From Persephonella marina EX-H1 (GTDB lineage Bacteria; Aquificota; Aquificia; Aquificales; Hydrogenothermaceae), in NCBI RefSeq assembly GCF_000021565.1, contig NC_012439.1, positions 1 to 53,682 on the forward strand: a DNA stretch of 53,682 bases, given 5' to 3'. A program made the translations under genes and the position numbers. This document shows positions 35,308 to 42,448 of this stretch, one piece after another. The notes below the pieces were generated by a model. It was not told where the DNA came from. It saw nothing but the letters and a program-made list of their open reading frames with translations, and ran no database searches. Positions within the stretch are counted from its first letter, which is position 1, and each line of letters opens with the position of its first letter.

Positions 35308-35821
35308 ATTTCCAGTCCTCCAGTGCTATAATTGACCCCGATGGTCTAAGTTTCACCTTCACAAGCACATCTTCATCTCTAACAAGAGTTGTCCCTATCC
35401 ATCTTTTGATGTGCCCTTTAACCGAAACAACACCACCTTGAACTTTCCATGTGCTTTCGTAAGGGATAAATACTTGAACAATATCATTTTTCTTTATTTC
35501 TTCTGCTTCTCTTATTAGCCTTTCCCTTGCTTTTGGATTTTGGATAAATGTAAAGAGGATGTTTAGTCGGTTATCAATATCATTCTTTGAGAAGTTCATT
35601 AAAAGGTCTATGTAATATCTTCCCCATAAAAGCCTGTGGGTTTCGCTACCTGTTGCTATTTGAGTTCCTGTTGGTGGAATGGCTATAACAGCTGTCCTTT
35701 TAACCGCTAAATATAATACTGCTGTTAGTAGAAAAACTATAAGAACCGCTTGCAGAAAAACTACGAAAAGTAATATAGCATTTTTACGATAAAGCTCTGA
35801 CCATCTCTCTATATATTTCAT
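35294..35821 (-). CDS. traE: TraE, VirB8-like pilus assembly protein
   Basis: One N-terminal membrane span (about 18-40) is followed by a periplasmic domain with the TraE pattern HRLLWGRYYIDLLMNF and later VQVFIPYESTWKVQGG. At about 175 aa it matches F TraE (188 aa). The ATG at 35821 has GGGGAG eight bases upstream; a TTG two codons earlier is less likely. Confidence 0.92.
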   Translation of the reverse strand: MKYIERWSELYRKNAILLFVVFLQAVLIVFLLTAVLYLAVKRTAVIAIPPTGTQIATGSETHRLLWGRYYIDLLMNFSKNDIDNRLNILFTFIQNPKARERLIREAEEIKKNDIVQVFIPYESTWKVQGGVVSVKGHIKRWIGTTLVRDEDVLVKVKLRPSGSIIALEDWKYEKP

Positions 35822-35843
35822 AATCAAAACTCCCCTTCGTTCA

Positions 35844-36140
35844 TTATGCCTTTATTTCTTTTTCTGTCGGCGGGACTGCACCTTTTACAGAAGCAAGACC
35901 TGTTTTATAGAAAATTAGATGTAGAAAGTTTCTTGGTTTTCCTTTCCTGAAGTGATAATAAGCAAATCCTGTTGCAGGTCCTACAATTGCCCCAATGAAA
36001 GGATTAAAAGAGACAAAGGCAATCATAAAGGCGGTTGCCGATATGAGAAATATATCTATTGGGATAAAGACGACCTCGGGAAGGTCGTCAATATATTTTG
36101 GTATTGGATATACTTTTCTTCCTTCTGCTTTGCCTTCCAT
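35844..36140 (-). CDS. traL: TraL, inner-membrane pilus assembly protein
   Basis: The TraL opening IPKYIDDLPEVVF is clear, followed by two adjacent membrane segments (about 24-58) and the positive loop YYHFRKGKPRNFL. At 98 aa it matches F TraL (91 aa). It is probably the VirB3 equivalent. Confidence 0.93.
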   Translation of the reverse strand: MEGKAEGRKVYPIPKYIDDLPEVVFIPIDIFLISATAFMIAFVSFNPFIGAIVGPATGFAYYHFRKGKPRNFLHLIFYKTGLASVKGAVPPTEKEIKA

Positions 36141-36164
36141 GCCTGAACATGCCTCCTTCTAAAA

Positions 36165-36569
36165 TTACCATCCTGACGGTGTTGAAAATGAACTGCTACC
36201 AACATTGAAGAACATACCAACTAAACCAACAGCTCCACCTATCACTACCGCCAGAATTAAAGCATAAACAATAGGTTTTGCACTATGCGAAAAAGCTGCG
36301 ATTATTAAACCAATTACAAATATCAATAGAGCAATAAACTTACCTAAGTTCCCCTGTATCCAGTTTTTCGTTAGTGTGTAAAAGTTTCCCCAAGGGTCTG
36401 TAGTTTGAGCCATCGCTGGAGCTGAAGCTATAAATAAACCTAAACCTATCTTGACAGCATCAGACCTTGAAATCCTTGAAGTTTCTGCAACGATTTCTGC
36501 AATTTCATTAATAGTGTCAAGCCTTCCCTTAACCTCATCCCTGATTTTGATGATTTGTTTTTTCATCAT
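36165..36569 (-). CDS. traA: TraA-like pilin precursor
   Basis: A long charged N-terminal part is followed by a hydrophobic signal and a cleavage site APAMA|Q (54/55). This leaves an 80-residue mature protein with two hydrophobic segments (about 76-92 and 97-121), as in F and VirB2 pilins. The 54-residue leader resembles the unusually long leader of F pilin (51 residues). TCTGGAGG precedes the ATG. It is the first gene of the transfer block, 25 bases before traL, with palindrome site 4 upstream. Confidence 0.88.
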   Translation of the reverse strand: MMKKQIIKIRDEVKGRLDTINEIAEIVAETSRISRSDAVKIGLGLFIASAPAMAQTTDPWGNFYTLTKNWIQGNLGKFIALLIFVIGLIIAAFSHSAKPIVYALILAVVIGGAVGLVGMFFNVGSSSFSTPSGW

Positions 36570-36641
36570 AAACCTCCAGAGTGTATTTTTTTATATTTTT
36601 GCTATAAGTTTTTCGTTTTGCAACCATTGATAATCTAACTG

Positions 36642-36659
36642 CTTGCAATTGATTGCAAG
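36642..36659. promoter_or_regulatory. Palindromic operator-like site 4
   Basis: CTTGCAATTGATTGCAAG, the palindrome with one central change, lies between the divergent traA block and the 36738 gene. The 165-base gap should hold promoters both ways. TTGATA and TATAAAAT-like boxes are visible but not well spaced, so I do not assign them. Confidence 0.55.
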
Positions 36660-36737
36660 TTTTAAGAAGCACATATATTGATAGGCTTTAAAAAAACTAT
36701 AAAATAGGAAGAAAACTATTGCAGGAGGTTTGGGTTG

Positions 36738-37430
36738 ATGGCAAGAAAACCTATAACATTCAAACACAGAGATGGAAACATCACTTTTCGTATTAATCGC
36801 AGTGAAGTAGAGATTGAAGGAACAACAGCATTTAAAAAAGGGAGTGAAGAGAAACAAGCATTTAAAGGTAAAATTAGAGTAAATCCCGAAGCTGTATTTG
36901 AAGCTTATAAGCTAACAAAACAAGCAGTTGAAGGACAGGAAATAGAAAATGGAAAAATAGTGTTTTTCAAAAATGGATTTAGAAGAATTCCTTACTTCAC
37001 TATCGGAAAACCTGCAAATGTATCAGAAGGATTTATCAAAAGGAAAGGTGTATTCACACTTTTTGCAGAGAACCAGAGAGAAAATATGGCAAGCAGATTT
37101 ATACTCACACTAAACGATTTAATTTCACTTCTTGGATTTTTAAAACAGATGCCTATGAGATTTAAAATCGGAGATGTAATTTTTGAAAGAAGAAATGGCA
37201 GATTTTCAATGATAAATCCTTTTTATGAGAATATTGAAGATACAGATATTGAAAGATTGAAAATTGCATTAAAACAATTCCTATCAGGAAAAGAAGATAT
37301 AATACCTGCTTACATTGGAAATGAAGCCTCACTTTTCAAAAAAGATGGAAAATTCATTTTAAGAACTGATAGCAAGGATTTTGAAATTACTGAAGATGTA
37401 GCAAAAGATTTTTGGACATTTTTGAATTGA
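36738..37430 (+). CDS. Unknown beta-rich repeat protein, 230 aa
   Basis: This protein appears to hold about four copies of a strand-strand-strand-helix unit, for example GNITFRINRSEVEIEG...GKIRVNPEAVFEAYK in residues 13-62. Later units include ENGKIVFFKNGFRR and DGKFILRTDSKDFEITEDVA. Such units recall small single-strand-binding folds (PC4-like), but no signature is conserved. AGGAGG precedes the ATG. It is transcribed alone, divergently from the pilin gene, so it may regulate the transfer block. Confidence 0.75.
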   Translation: MARKPITFKHRDGNITFRINRSEVEIEGTTAFKKGSEEKQAFKGKIRVNPEAVFEAYKLTKQAVEGQEIENGKIVFFKNGFRRIPYFTIGKPANVSEGFIKRKGVFTLFAENQRENMASRFILTLNDLISLLGFLKQMPMRFKIGDVIFERRNGRFSMINPFYENIEDTDIERLKIALKQFLSGKEDIIPAYIGNEASLFKKDGKFILRTDSKDFEITEDVAKDFWTFLN

Positions 37431-37441
37431 ATATGAAGGGA

Positions 37442-37478
37442 AGGGACAGGGAAGCAACAAGGCTTTCCACTTGTCCCT
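37442..37478. terminator. Hairpin between convergent genes
   Basis: AGGGACA (37442-37448) pairs with TGTCCCT (37472-37478), and an inner GGAAGC/GCTTTCC stem lies inside. It sits between the 230-aa gene and the convergent Cas4-like gene, so it may terminate both. There is no long T-run, so a processing or regulatory role is also possible. The flank CCCTATACT recurs at the hairpin near 40048. Confidence 0.5.
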
Positions 37479-37512
37479 ATACTTTAAACTGCTTTTATAT
37501 CAAGAAACTTTT

Positions 37513-38217
37513 TTACATATACTCCAACTCATCTAAAACTTTTTCAGATTTTTCTTTCTCACATAAGTGAGAATAAAAGCAGTATTTACACTTCCAATTT
37601 TCACTACCGCTTTGGATTTCATTGTAAATATCAACAACTTCCTTATTACCTTTCAAAATACTCACAGCTTCATCCAGAACTTTTAACATCTCTTGCTCAA
37701 CTTCTGGGTCATAATCAACATCAAACTCTACAATCTCTCCAGATGATTTCAGTAGATATACTATCTTTGCTTTCTCCAAGCCAGTCATTCTCATATAAAA
37801 ATGAGCCTGTAAAATATGATGGCTTGAAGGTAGATAGTCCTTTGTTGTCTTTCCATTTCTGTAAACCTTATCTGCTATAGTCTTAAACTCTACTATGAAC
37901 TTTTCCCCTGTTTCTGGGTCAGTCATAATTCCATCAATATGACCTACAATCTGATAATCTCCATGTTTTCTAACAAATTCCTTTTCGGCTTCCTCTACAG
38001 GTAAGAAGCCCTGAAGCATCTCGTGCAAATTACTACCTATTGCTAAAATAGGCAGTTTTTCTTCATCAACTTGGGGTTCTTCTCCTAAAAATGACCATAC
38101 AGCTTTAACAGGACACTGAGAAAGTTCTGAAACTCTTAACATTCCTTGATACTTGTTTTGTTCTTCCTTTGACTTTTCCAATAATGCCTTCTTTAACAAT
38201 TCTTTTACACTGACCAT
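37513..38217 (-). CDS. Cas4-like PD-(D/E)XK nuclease with 4Fe-4S cluster
   Basis: All Cas4/RecB-type motifs are present in this 234-aa protein: His65, Asp95 in GHIDGI, Glu110-x-Lys112 in EFKT, and the QAHFY motif at 137-141. Four Cys (35, 210, 213, 219) should bind an Fe-S cluster. Such nucleases make single-stranded ends. No cas1, cas2 or repeats are near, so this is a plasmid exonuclease, not an adaptation gene. It is last in the operon with a candidate annealing protein, suggesting a two-part recombination system. Its leader has the shared GTCAAAGGAGG element. Confidence 0.88.
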   Translation of the reverse strand: MVSVKELLKKALLEKSKEEQNKYQGMLRVSELSQCPVKAVWSFLGEEPQVDEEKLPILAIGSNLHEMLQGFLPVEEAEKEFVRKHGDYQIVGHIDGIMTDPETGEKFIVEFKTIADKVYRNGKTTKDYLPSSHHILQAHFYMRMTGLEKAKIVYLLKSSGEIVEFDVDYDPEVEQEMLKVLDEAVSILKGNKEVVDIYNEIQSGSENWKCKYCFYSHLCEKEKSEKVLDELEYM

Positions 38218-38252
38218 AACACTTTACCTCCTTTGACTTTTTTCTTTGACTA

Positions 38253-38357
38253 TTAGTTAAGAGAAATGGCTAACAAGCCTTTCTTTGTCTGTAAGAACAT
38301 ATAAGGTCCAACTTGAAAGGCTAAACAAATAAATCTTTGATACTCTTTTCTGCTCAT
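38253..38357 (-). CDS. Micro-gene, 34 aa
   Basis: The peptide begins MSRKEYQRFICLAF and ends KGLLAISLN. It has the operon's full leader, GTCAAAGGAGG then GTCATG, which makes translation likely despite its size. It is basic with a hydrophobic middle. It lies between the 132-aa gene and the Cas4-like gene. Function unknown. Confidence 0.65.
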   Translation of the reverse strand: MSRKEYQRFICLAFQVGPYMFLQTKKGLLAISLN

Positions 38358-38373
38358 GACATTCCTCCTTTGA

Positions 38374-38772
38374 CTATATTATTTGAAGTTCTCTTAATAA
38401 AAACTTGGTTGCCTTTGACAATTCAAATTCAACATCAATACCCTTTAACTCATCTAAGACATAATCTCTTTTCCAACTTGGCAAATAAAACTGCGTATCC
38501 CTGTAATTAGCCAGAACCTCAACCTCTTGTAGGCTCTCCAGCTCTACTTCAGCTTCTTCTTTGATAAACTCGTAAACTATTCCGACTGGGTCAACTTTCC
38601 AGCCTTGATTTTCTTTGATTTGGAAAGCTATCTCTTTAACCACTCTGTTGTAATCAAGACCAGCTTCATTGATAATCTCCTCGGCTCTTTGAAAATCCCA
38701 ACAAATGCCTCCAGTGTTCAGCTCTAACAATACATCTTCCATTAAAGATGTGCTTTCTAACACTACTCCCAT
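38374..38772 (-). CDS. Unknown acidic protein, 132 aa
   Basis: This helical, Glu-rich soluble protein contains CWDFQRAEEIINEAGLDY and a late FELSKATKFLLREL. It has no recognised domain. It carries the shared leader and is spaced 4 bases from the 109-aa gene. Its place between ArdC-like and Cas4-like genes suggests a role on entering DNA, but this is inference. Confidence 0.75.
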   Translation of the reverse strand: MGVVLESTSLMEDVLLELNTGGICWDFQRAEEIINEAGLDYNRVVKEIAFQIKENQGWKVDPVGIVYEFIKEEAEVELESLQEVEVLANYRDTQFYLPSWKRDYVLDELKGIDVEFELSKATKFLLRELQII

Positions 38773-38776
38773 GACC

Positions 38777-39106
38777 TTAAACCTCCTTTGACAATTCTCT
38801 TAAAAATTCTTCTAAATCTTCATCTTCTTTTTGATAAGCTGTTATCAGCTTTTCCATAACTTCTTTGTTTTGTATCTTTGACATAACAGCATTCCTATAC
38901 TCTGGGTAAAAATACAGAACATAACACAATGCCCATTCAAGCCATTTAAGGAACTTACCATCAGCTTTGTAATTCAGCACTAATTTATCTTGCCAAGTAG
39001 TATCATCTTCCTTGTTCCAATACCTCAACTTAAGAGCAATAACACCTTTCCTTATCAAGTTTGCATCCCTTTCTACTCTCCATAAATGCTGATAATTCTT
39101 TTGCAT
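38777..39106 (-). CDS. Unknown protein, 109 aa
   Basis: This protein has basic and aromatic N-terminal sequence (MQKNYQHLWRVERDANLI), a middle KFLKWLEWALCYVLYFYPEY and an acidic helical tail. I moved the start from 39130 to the ATG at 39106, because the upstream 24 bases are the AAGGAAGGAGG leader and GTC seen before other genes in the operon. Function unknown. Confidence 0.75.
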   Translation of the reverse strand: MQKNYQHLWRVERDANLIRKGVIALKLRYWNKEDDTTWQDKLVLNYKADGKFLKWLEWALCYVLYFYPEYRNAVMSKIQNKEVMEKLITAYQKEDEDLEEFLRELSKEV

Positions 39107-39147
39107 GACTATACCTCCTTCCTTTGACATTGTTGAATAAACTTTGA

Positions 39148-39993
39148 CTATGCTACTTTTTGATTAAGATTGGCTCTACTGATGATATACTCTGATGCTT
39201 TTTCAGCTTGATTAAAGGCTTTTATTAACTTTGCTCCAGATACTTCCTGAAGCCATCCTTTGATGTAAATAACTGAATTTTTAAACTTATCTTCTGGAAT
39301 GTTTATATACCTTGCAGTTAGCAATAAGCTCCCTATTTCCGCAATAGCTTCTTCCATCTGTTTGTCAACTTTTCTATTCAACCTTTTCTCATGTTTTGTA
39401 GAATGGACTGCTTCATGTGCAAATGTCATTACATAGTCAATGTCATCTTTTATGTGCGGATACATTCCGATGACATCTTTATCTTGGCTATAAAATGAAG
39501 CTTCAAATTGTGCAGTTTCAATAATCCTTATTCCTTCTATCTGACAATAGTTCCTTAATGTAGATAACAATTCTTTGGTTCTGTTTGTTTCCTTTACAGG
39601 TTCATAAACAGGATTTCCATTCTCATCAACTACATCCAAAATTGGAAATAAGTAATAATACTTGAGTATTGGAACATCTTTGGTAATTATTATCTCATTA
39701 CCTTCTTCATCCTTTTCTATGACCTCTATCTGCTGTGGCTTGAAGAATACAGCTATACTTGCTTTACTTCCCTTTTTCAATCTCCAGCCTTTTTTCTTAT
39801 AAAGTTCCTTCAACTGATTGTTTGTCAGCCAGTAAGGACTTCCAGATAGAAGCAACCTGTTAATTCCTCTATACTCGTGCTTTGATATGAAATTCTTTGG
39901 ATAAAGGTAAGGTGTTTCCCAGTCTTGACTTTCAATCTTATCAAATAATTCTAACACTTTGGTTTTAACTATCTCTGACACTTTCTTACCCAT
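39148..39993 (-). CDS. ardC: ArdC-like antirestriction protein with zinc-protease motif
   Basis: The N-terminal single-strand-binding domain (about 1-130) shows EYRGINRLLL, YWLTNNQLKEL and KKGSKASIAVFF. The C-terminal metallopeptidase-like domain has HEAVH near 191-195 followed by HEKRLNR. ArdC proteins coat incoming single strands and protect conjugating plasmids from restriction. At 281 aa it fits the family. The gene starts with GGAGGAG and the GTC before ATG shared in this operon. Several relatives carry it in the leading region, the first DNA to enter a recipient. Confidence 0.9.
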   Translation of the reverse strand: MGKKVSEIVKTKVLELFDKIESQDWETPYLYPKNFISKHEYRGINRLLLSGSPYWLTNNQLKELYKKKGWRLKKGSKASIAVFFKPQQIEVIEKDEEGNEIIITKDVPILKYYYLFPILDVVDENGNPVYEPVKETNRTKELLSTLRNYCQIEGIRIIETAQFEASFYSQDKDVIGMYPHIKDDIDYVMTFAHEAVHSTKHEKRLNRKVDKQMEEAIAEIGSLLLTARYINIPEDKFKNSVIYIKGWLQEVSGAKLIKAFNQAEKASEYIISRANLNQKVA

Positions 39994-40047
39994 GACTATC
40001 TCCTCCTAACTTTGATTTTTAAACTTTGACAATAAGGGGAAGGGAAG

Positions 40048-40059
40048 GGCAGAACTGCC
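40048..40059. other. Small GC-rich hairpin between ArdC and annealing-protein genes
   Basis: GGCAG and CTGCC are separated by AA, within a purine-rich GGGGAAGGGAAGGG context in otherwise AT-rich DNA. The following CCCTATACT and nearby AACTG also follow the hairpin at 37442-37478, so the two are related elements. They may be mRNA processing or pausing sites. Confidence 0.4.
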
Positions 40060-40083
40060 GCATCCCTATACTGACAACTGATT

Positions 40084-40929
40084 TTATTTAGAAGAAGCAA
40101 CTGTTTTTGTATTATTGGATTTTTTGAAAACCTTATCTAACAACTGGCTTGCTTGTGCCATAGTCAACTTATCCAAGTCAACCTTATCCTTAATCTTTCC
40201 TTCGTCTATCAGCTTTTGGATAAGGTCTTTCTGCTTTTGAGTAGCTGGCTTATCTCCATTTGACTTTTTGCCATTACCATTTGAAACATGACCCATTTTT
40301 TCCATGAGAGGAACAAGGACTTTGTTTATAAAGTCCTCGCCGACGACCTCTTCAAGCAACCTTTTAGTTGCTCTGGTCTCGGCAGTTCCTAAAGCATCAT
40401 GATAAATACGGATTTCTTTATCCCTGTTGCCTCTAATATCATCTTCTTCTGCATTACCTAATGCTTGAAACTCTAACATTGCTCCATTAGGCAACTGGAT
40501 TTCACAGATAGCTTTAACTATGATTGGATTGACTGACAATACATCCTTCTTAATTCTAACTGTTCCACCAAGACCTGCGATACTTCTACTTAGCTGGTTA
40601 AGCATCGCAAGTGCAACGGGTCTGGTTATTTCCAGACGACCGTTGATTTTTACACAGGCATTTACATTTTCCTTAAGCACACTTGATAATCTCTCTCTGA
40701 GAGTATCAAAGCTAAACTCATTTGCAGGTGCAATACTCACCTCTTCTTTTACAGCTGGAGCTGGTTTTGTTTCAGGTTCTTCACCTAAAACTTCTTCAGC
40801 TGTAGTTTCTACAAGTTCAACTTCTGGTTCTAAAACCTCTTGATTTTTTTCTTCCATGACTTTTTCCTCCTTCTTTGACTTTTTAGTTTCTTTGATTTCT
40901 TCGTTTTTCTTTGACTTTCTTCTTGCCAT
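40084..40929 (-). CDS. Candidate single-strand annealing or ssDNA-binding recombination protein
   Basis: A Lys/Glu-rich disordered tail (about 1-70) leads to a core with RPVALAMLNQL, IVKAICEIQLPNGAMLEF and HDALGTAETRATKRLLEEVVG. The Ala-x-x-Arg-Ala-x-x-Arg type helix is typical of phage and plasmid annealing proteins (Rad52/ERF-like). The tail TQKQKDLIQKLIDEG and LTMAQASQLLDKV is also common in phage ssDNA-related proteins. Together with the Cas4-like nuclease it would make an exonuclease-annealase pair. The exact family is not settled. Confidence 0.65.
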   Translation of the reverse strand: MARRKSKKNEEIKETKKSKKEEKVMEEKNQEVLEPEVELVETTAEEVLGEEPETKPAPAVKEEVSIAPANEFSFDTLRERLSSVLKENVNACVKINGRLEITRPVALAMLNQLSRSIAGLGGTVRIKKDVLSVNPIIVKAICEIQLPNGAMLEFQALGNAEEDDIRGNRDKEIRIYHDALGTAETRATKRLLEEVVGEDFINKVLVPLMEKMGHVSNGNGKKSNGDKPATQKQKDLIQKLIDEGKIKDKVDLDKLTMAQASQLLDKVFKKSNNTKTVASSK

Positions 40930-40947
40930 GACAATTACCTCCTTTGA

Positions 40948-41088
40948 TTAGTTGTCAAAAATTTTTTCTAATTGTTCAAACCTTTCCTGCCGTATGTTTA
41001 AATCCTCTTTAAAGTTTTCAACGGCAAGGAAGATTAGATAGAAAAAAACCAAGATTGACAAAATCATAAGAACTACATACTTCCACAT
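40948..41088 (-). CDS. Micro-gene, 46-aa membrane peptide
   Basis: One membrane span at the start (MWKYVVLMILSILVFFY...) is followed by a charged helical tail with RQERFEQLEKIF. CAAAGGAGG precedes GTCATG, like its neighbours. The 44-aa gene just upstream has the same layout and a similar tail (YQEKRIEQVLSK), so the two may be duplicates. Confidence 0.65.
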   Translation of the reverse strand: MWKYVVLMILSILVFFYLIFLAVENFKEDLNIRQERFEQLEKIFDN

Positions 41089-41111
41089 GACATTCCTCCT
41101 TTGGCTTTGAT

Positions 41112-41246
41112 TTACTTTGACAATACCTGCTCAATTCTTTTTTCCTGATAATCTTTCAAATCATTGGCATAGTCCATAACAGCTGAAAACAGAAGATAAA
41201 CTATTACACCTGTGGTAATAGCTACAAATGACAATGCTTTTAACAT
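41112..41246 (-). CDS. Micro-gene, 44-aa membrane peptide
   Basis: The membrane span (about 5-24) is followed by a charged helix. It has the full leader GTCAAAGGAGG and GTCATG. It is paired with the 46-aa peptide, suggesting a two-part membrane complex. No family is recognised; size and topology are compatible with holin-like, toxin-like or entry-exclusion peptides. Confidence 0.65.
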   Translation of the reverse strand: MLKALSFVAITTGVIVYLLFSAVMDYANDLKDYQEKRIEQVLSK

Positions 41247-41282
41247 GACTTTTTACCTCCTTTGACAATTTTTTCTTTGATT

Positions 41283-41594
41283 TTAAAAAGGAATGACATT
41301 TGTGTCATAAGGATATCCATGTTTTACAAGCTCATAATTAAGCTTTTGCTCAAGGATTTGAATTTCAGACTTTAACATTGATTTGAATGAATAAGACAAA
41401 AATTGGCTTTGTTGAAGTTCTTTGAGGGTTTCAATGGTTTGAAAAATTTTTTTAGGAACTTCAGGAAGATTATCCACAGAAATGTAATATGACTTATTTC
41501 CTGAAGCATCCTCCAAAACTTCTAACTCTGGGAAATATGGGTGATGATAATGTTTGTATTGACTTTGATGGTTTTGATTTGACTTTGATACCAT
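41283..41594 (-). CDS. Unknown protein, 103 aa, first gene of the ArdC operon
   Basis: This protein is rich in Gln, His, Tyr and Ser at the start (NQNHQSQYKHYHHPYF), then helical with KKIFQTIETLKELQQS. I use the ATG at 41594, which carries the shared leader, and not 41657, whose extra codons would cover the leader and a hairpin. It has no recognised domain. As the first gene it would be expressed earliest after entry if this is a leading-region operon. Confidence 0.72.
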   Translation of the reverse strand: MVSKSNQNHQSQYKHYHHPYFPELEVLEDASGNKSYYISVDNLPEVPKKIFQTIETLKELQQSQFLSYSFKSMLKSEIQILEQKLNYELVKHGYPYDTNVIPF

Positions 41595-41620
41595 GACACT
41601 GCCTCCTTTGACTGGTTTAT

Positions 41621-41690
41621 CCCTGTTCAAAGAAACCCTTAAAAAAGGCAACTTCAAACAGGGACAACCAAGCCAAAGAAGGCTTTTTTA
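41621..41690. promoter_or_regulatory. Two hairpins in the leader of the ArdC operon
   Basis: CCCTGTT (41621-41627) pairs with AACAGGG (41657-41663). Just beyond, AAGCC-AAAGAA-GGCTT (41670-41685) is followed by five Ts on the plus strand, a terminator shape. On the operon's own strand these would fold in the mRNA leader ahead of the first gene. They could control the operon, or stop transcription entering from the other side. Confidence 0.45.
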
Positions 41691-41694
41691 GGGG

Positions 41695-42111
41695 GGAGAT
41701 AGGACTGTTTTTAACAAATGACATTTAAAATTGCAATTACTTGCAATAACTCTATAGCAAACTAAATAAACATTCTTTGACAAATAACAAATGACTTAAC
41801 GAAACTGCCTATTCAATTACCAAGTAGCCAAGTCAACAATAACATTAATACAAAACCATAACCTTGTCAACCTAAAAGAAAATAAAAGCTATTAATAACC
41901 AAACCTTACAACCAGCCAAACCAAAAAACCTGAAAGAAAAAAATAACCAAACCTGACTGGCTATCAAAAACATCCGTTTTTGCTACCAAGTTAAATAACA
42001 TTTAGGTTTAAAATAACCAAACCTAAAAAACCTAAGAACCTATTCTTAAGAAAAATAACAGTTGTGATTAAATAACAACCTGAAACCTAATAACCTAACT
42101 GCATTAAAAAC
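41695..42111. other. Hairpin-rich, G-poor non-coding region
   Basis: There is no gene in these 417 bases. The plus strand is A/C-rich with very few Gs. AATAACCAAACCT occurs exactly three times (41894, 41942, 42012). Perfect hairpins are CAAAAAC-ATCC-GTTTTTG (41965-41982) and TTTAGGTTT with AAACCTAAA (42001-42027). Palindrome site 5 is at its left end. It could be oriT, a single-strand initiation or promoter site, or a second origin. Strand skew, repeats and the ArdC operon next door favour a leading-region element. Confidence 0.5.
41731..41746. promoter_or_regulatory. Palindromic operator-like site 5
   Basis: TTGCAATTACTTGCAA, one base off the perfect core, lies 137 bases upstream of the first gene of the ArdC operon and is intergenic. 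Confidence 0.5.
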
Positions 42112-42429
42112 CTAATTCCTATACAGCTGTTCTTTCAATTCAAGTTTAACTTTCATCAAGTTATCAGCACAGCTGTTTGCCATTTCCATTGAATATACAC
42201 CCACACACTTTCCAAAGTCTATTCCCTTTTGTTCACATAGCCCCTTAGCTTGAATTTGCCCACAGGTTCTTATAGCCTCATCAACAGGAATTCCCTTTTT
42301 GTGATACAAATCAATTACACATCCCTTTAGCTGTGCCATAAGTCTATCACAATCCTTTTCCGTTATACCAAGTTCCGAAGCTGTGGCAATTGAAAAAATA
42401 GCAAGGCAAGATAAAATATACCGTTTCAT
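42112..42429 (-). CDS. Exported Cys-rich small protein, 105 aa
   Basis: A signal peptide (ending ATAS) is followed by a helical mature domain with Cys spaced as in CDRLMAQLKGC, RTCGQIQAKGLC and KCVG...SC, so three disulfides are plausible. The Cys pairing recalls small helical disulfide proteins. It is the last gene after topB and the 88-aa gene. Function unknown. Confidence 0.72.
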   Translation of the reverse strand: MKRYILSCLAIFSIATASELGITEKDCDRLMAQLKGCVIDLYHKKGIPVDEAIRTCGQIQAKGLCEQKGIDFGKCVGVYSMEMANSCADNLMKVKLELKEQLYRN

Positions 42430-42448
42430 AACAAACCTCCTGAATTAA

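Noticed and set aside
37513-38217. CRISPR adaptation gene cas4
   Set aside because: No cas1, cas2 or repeat array exists on the plasmid, and the operon partners point to recombination.
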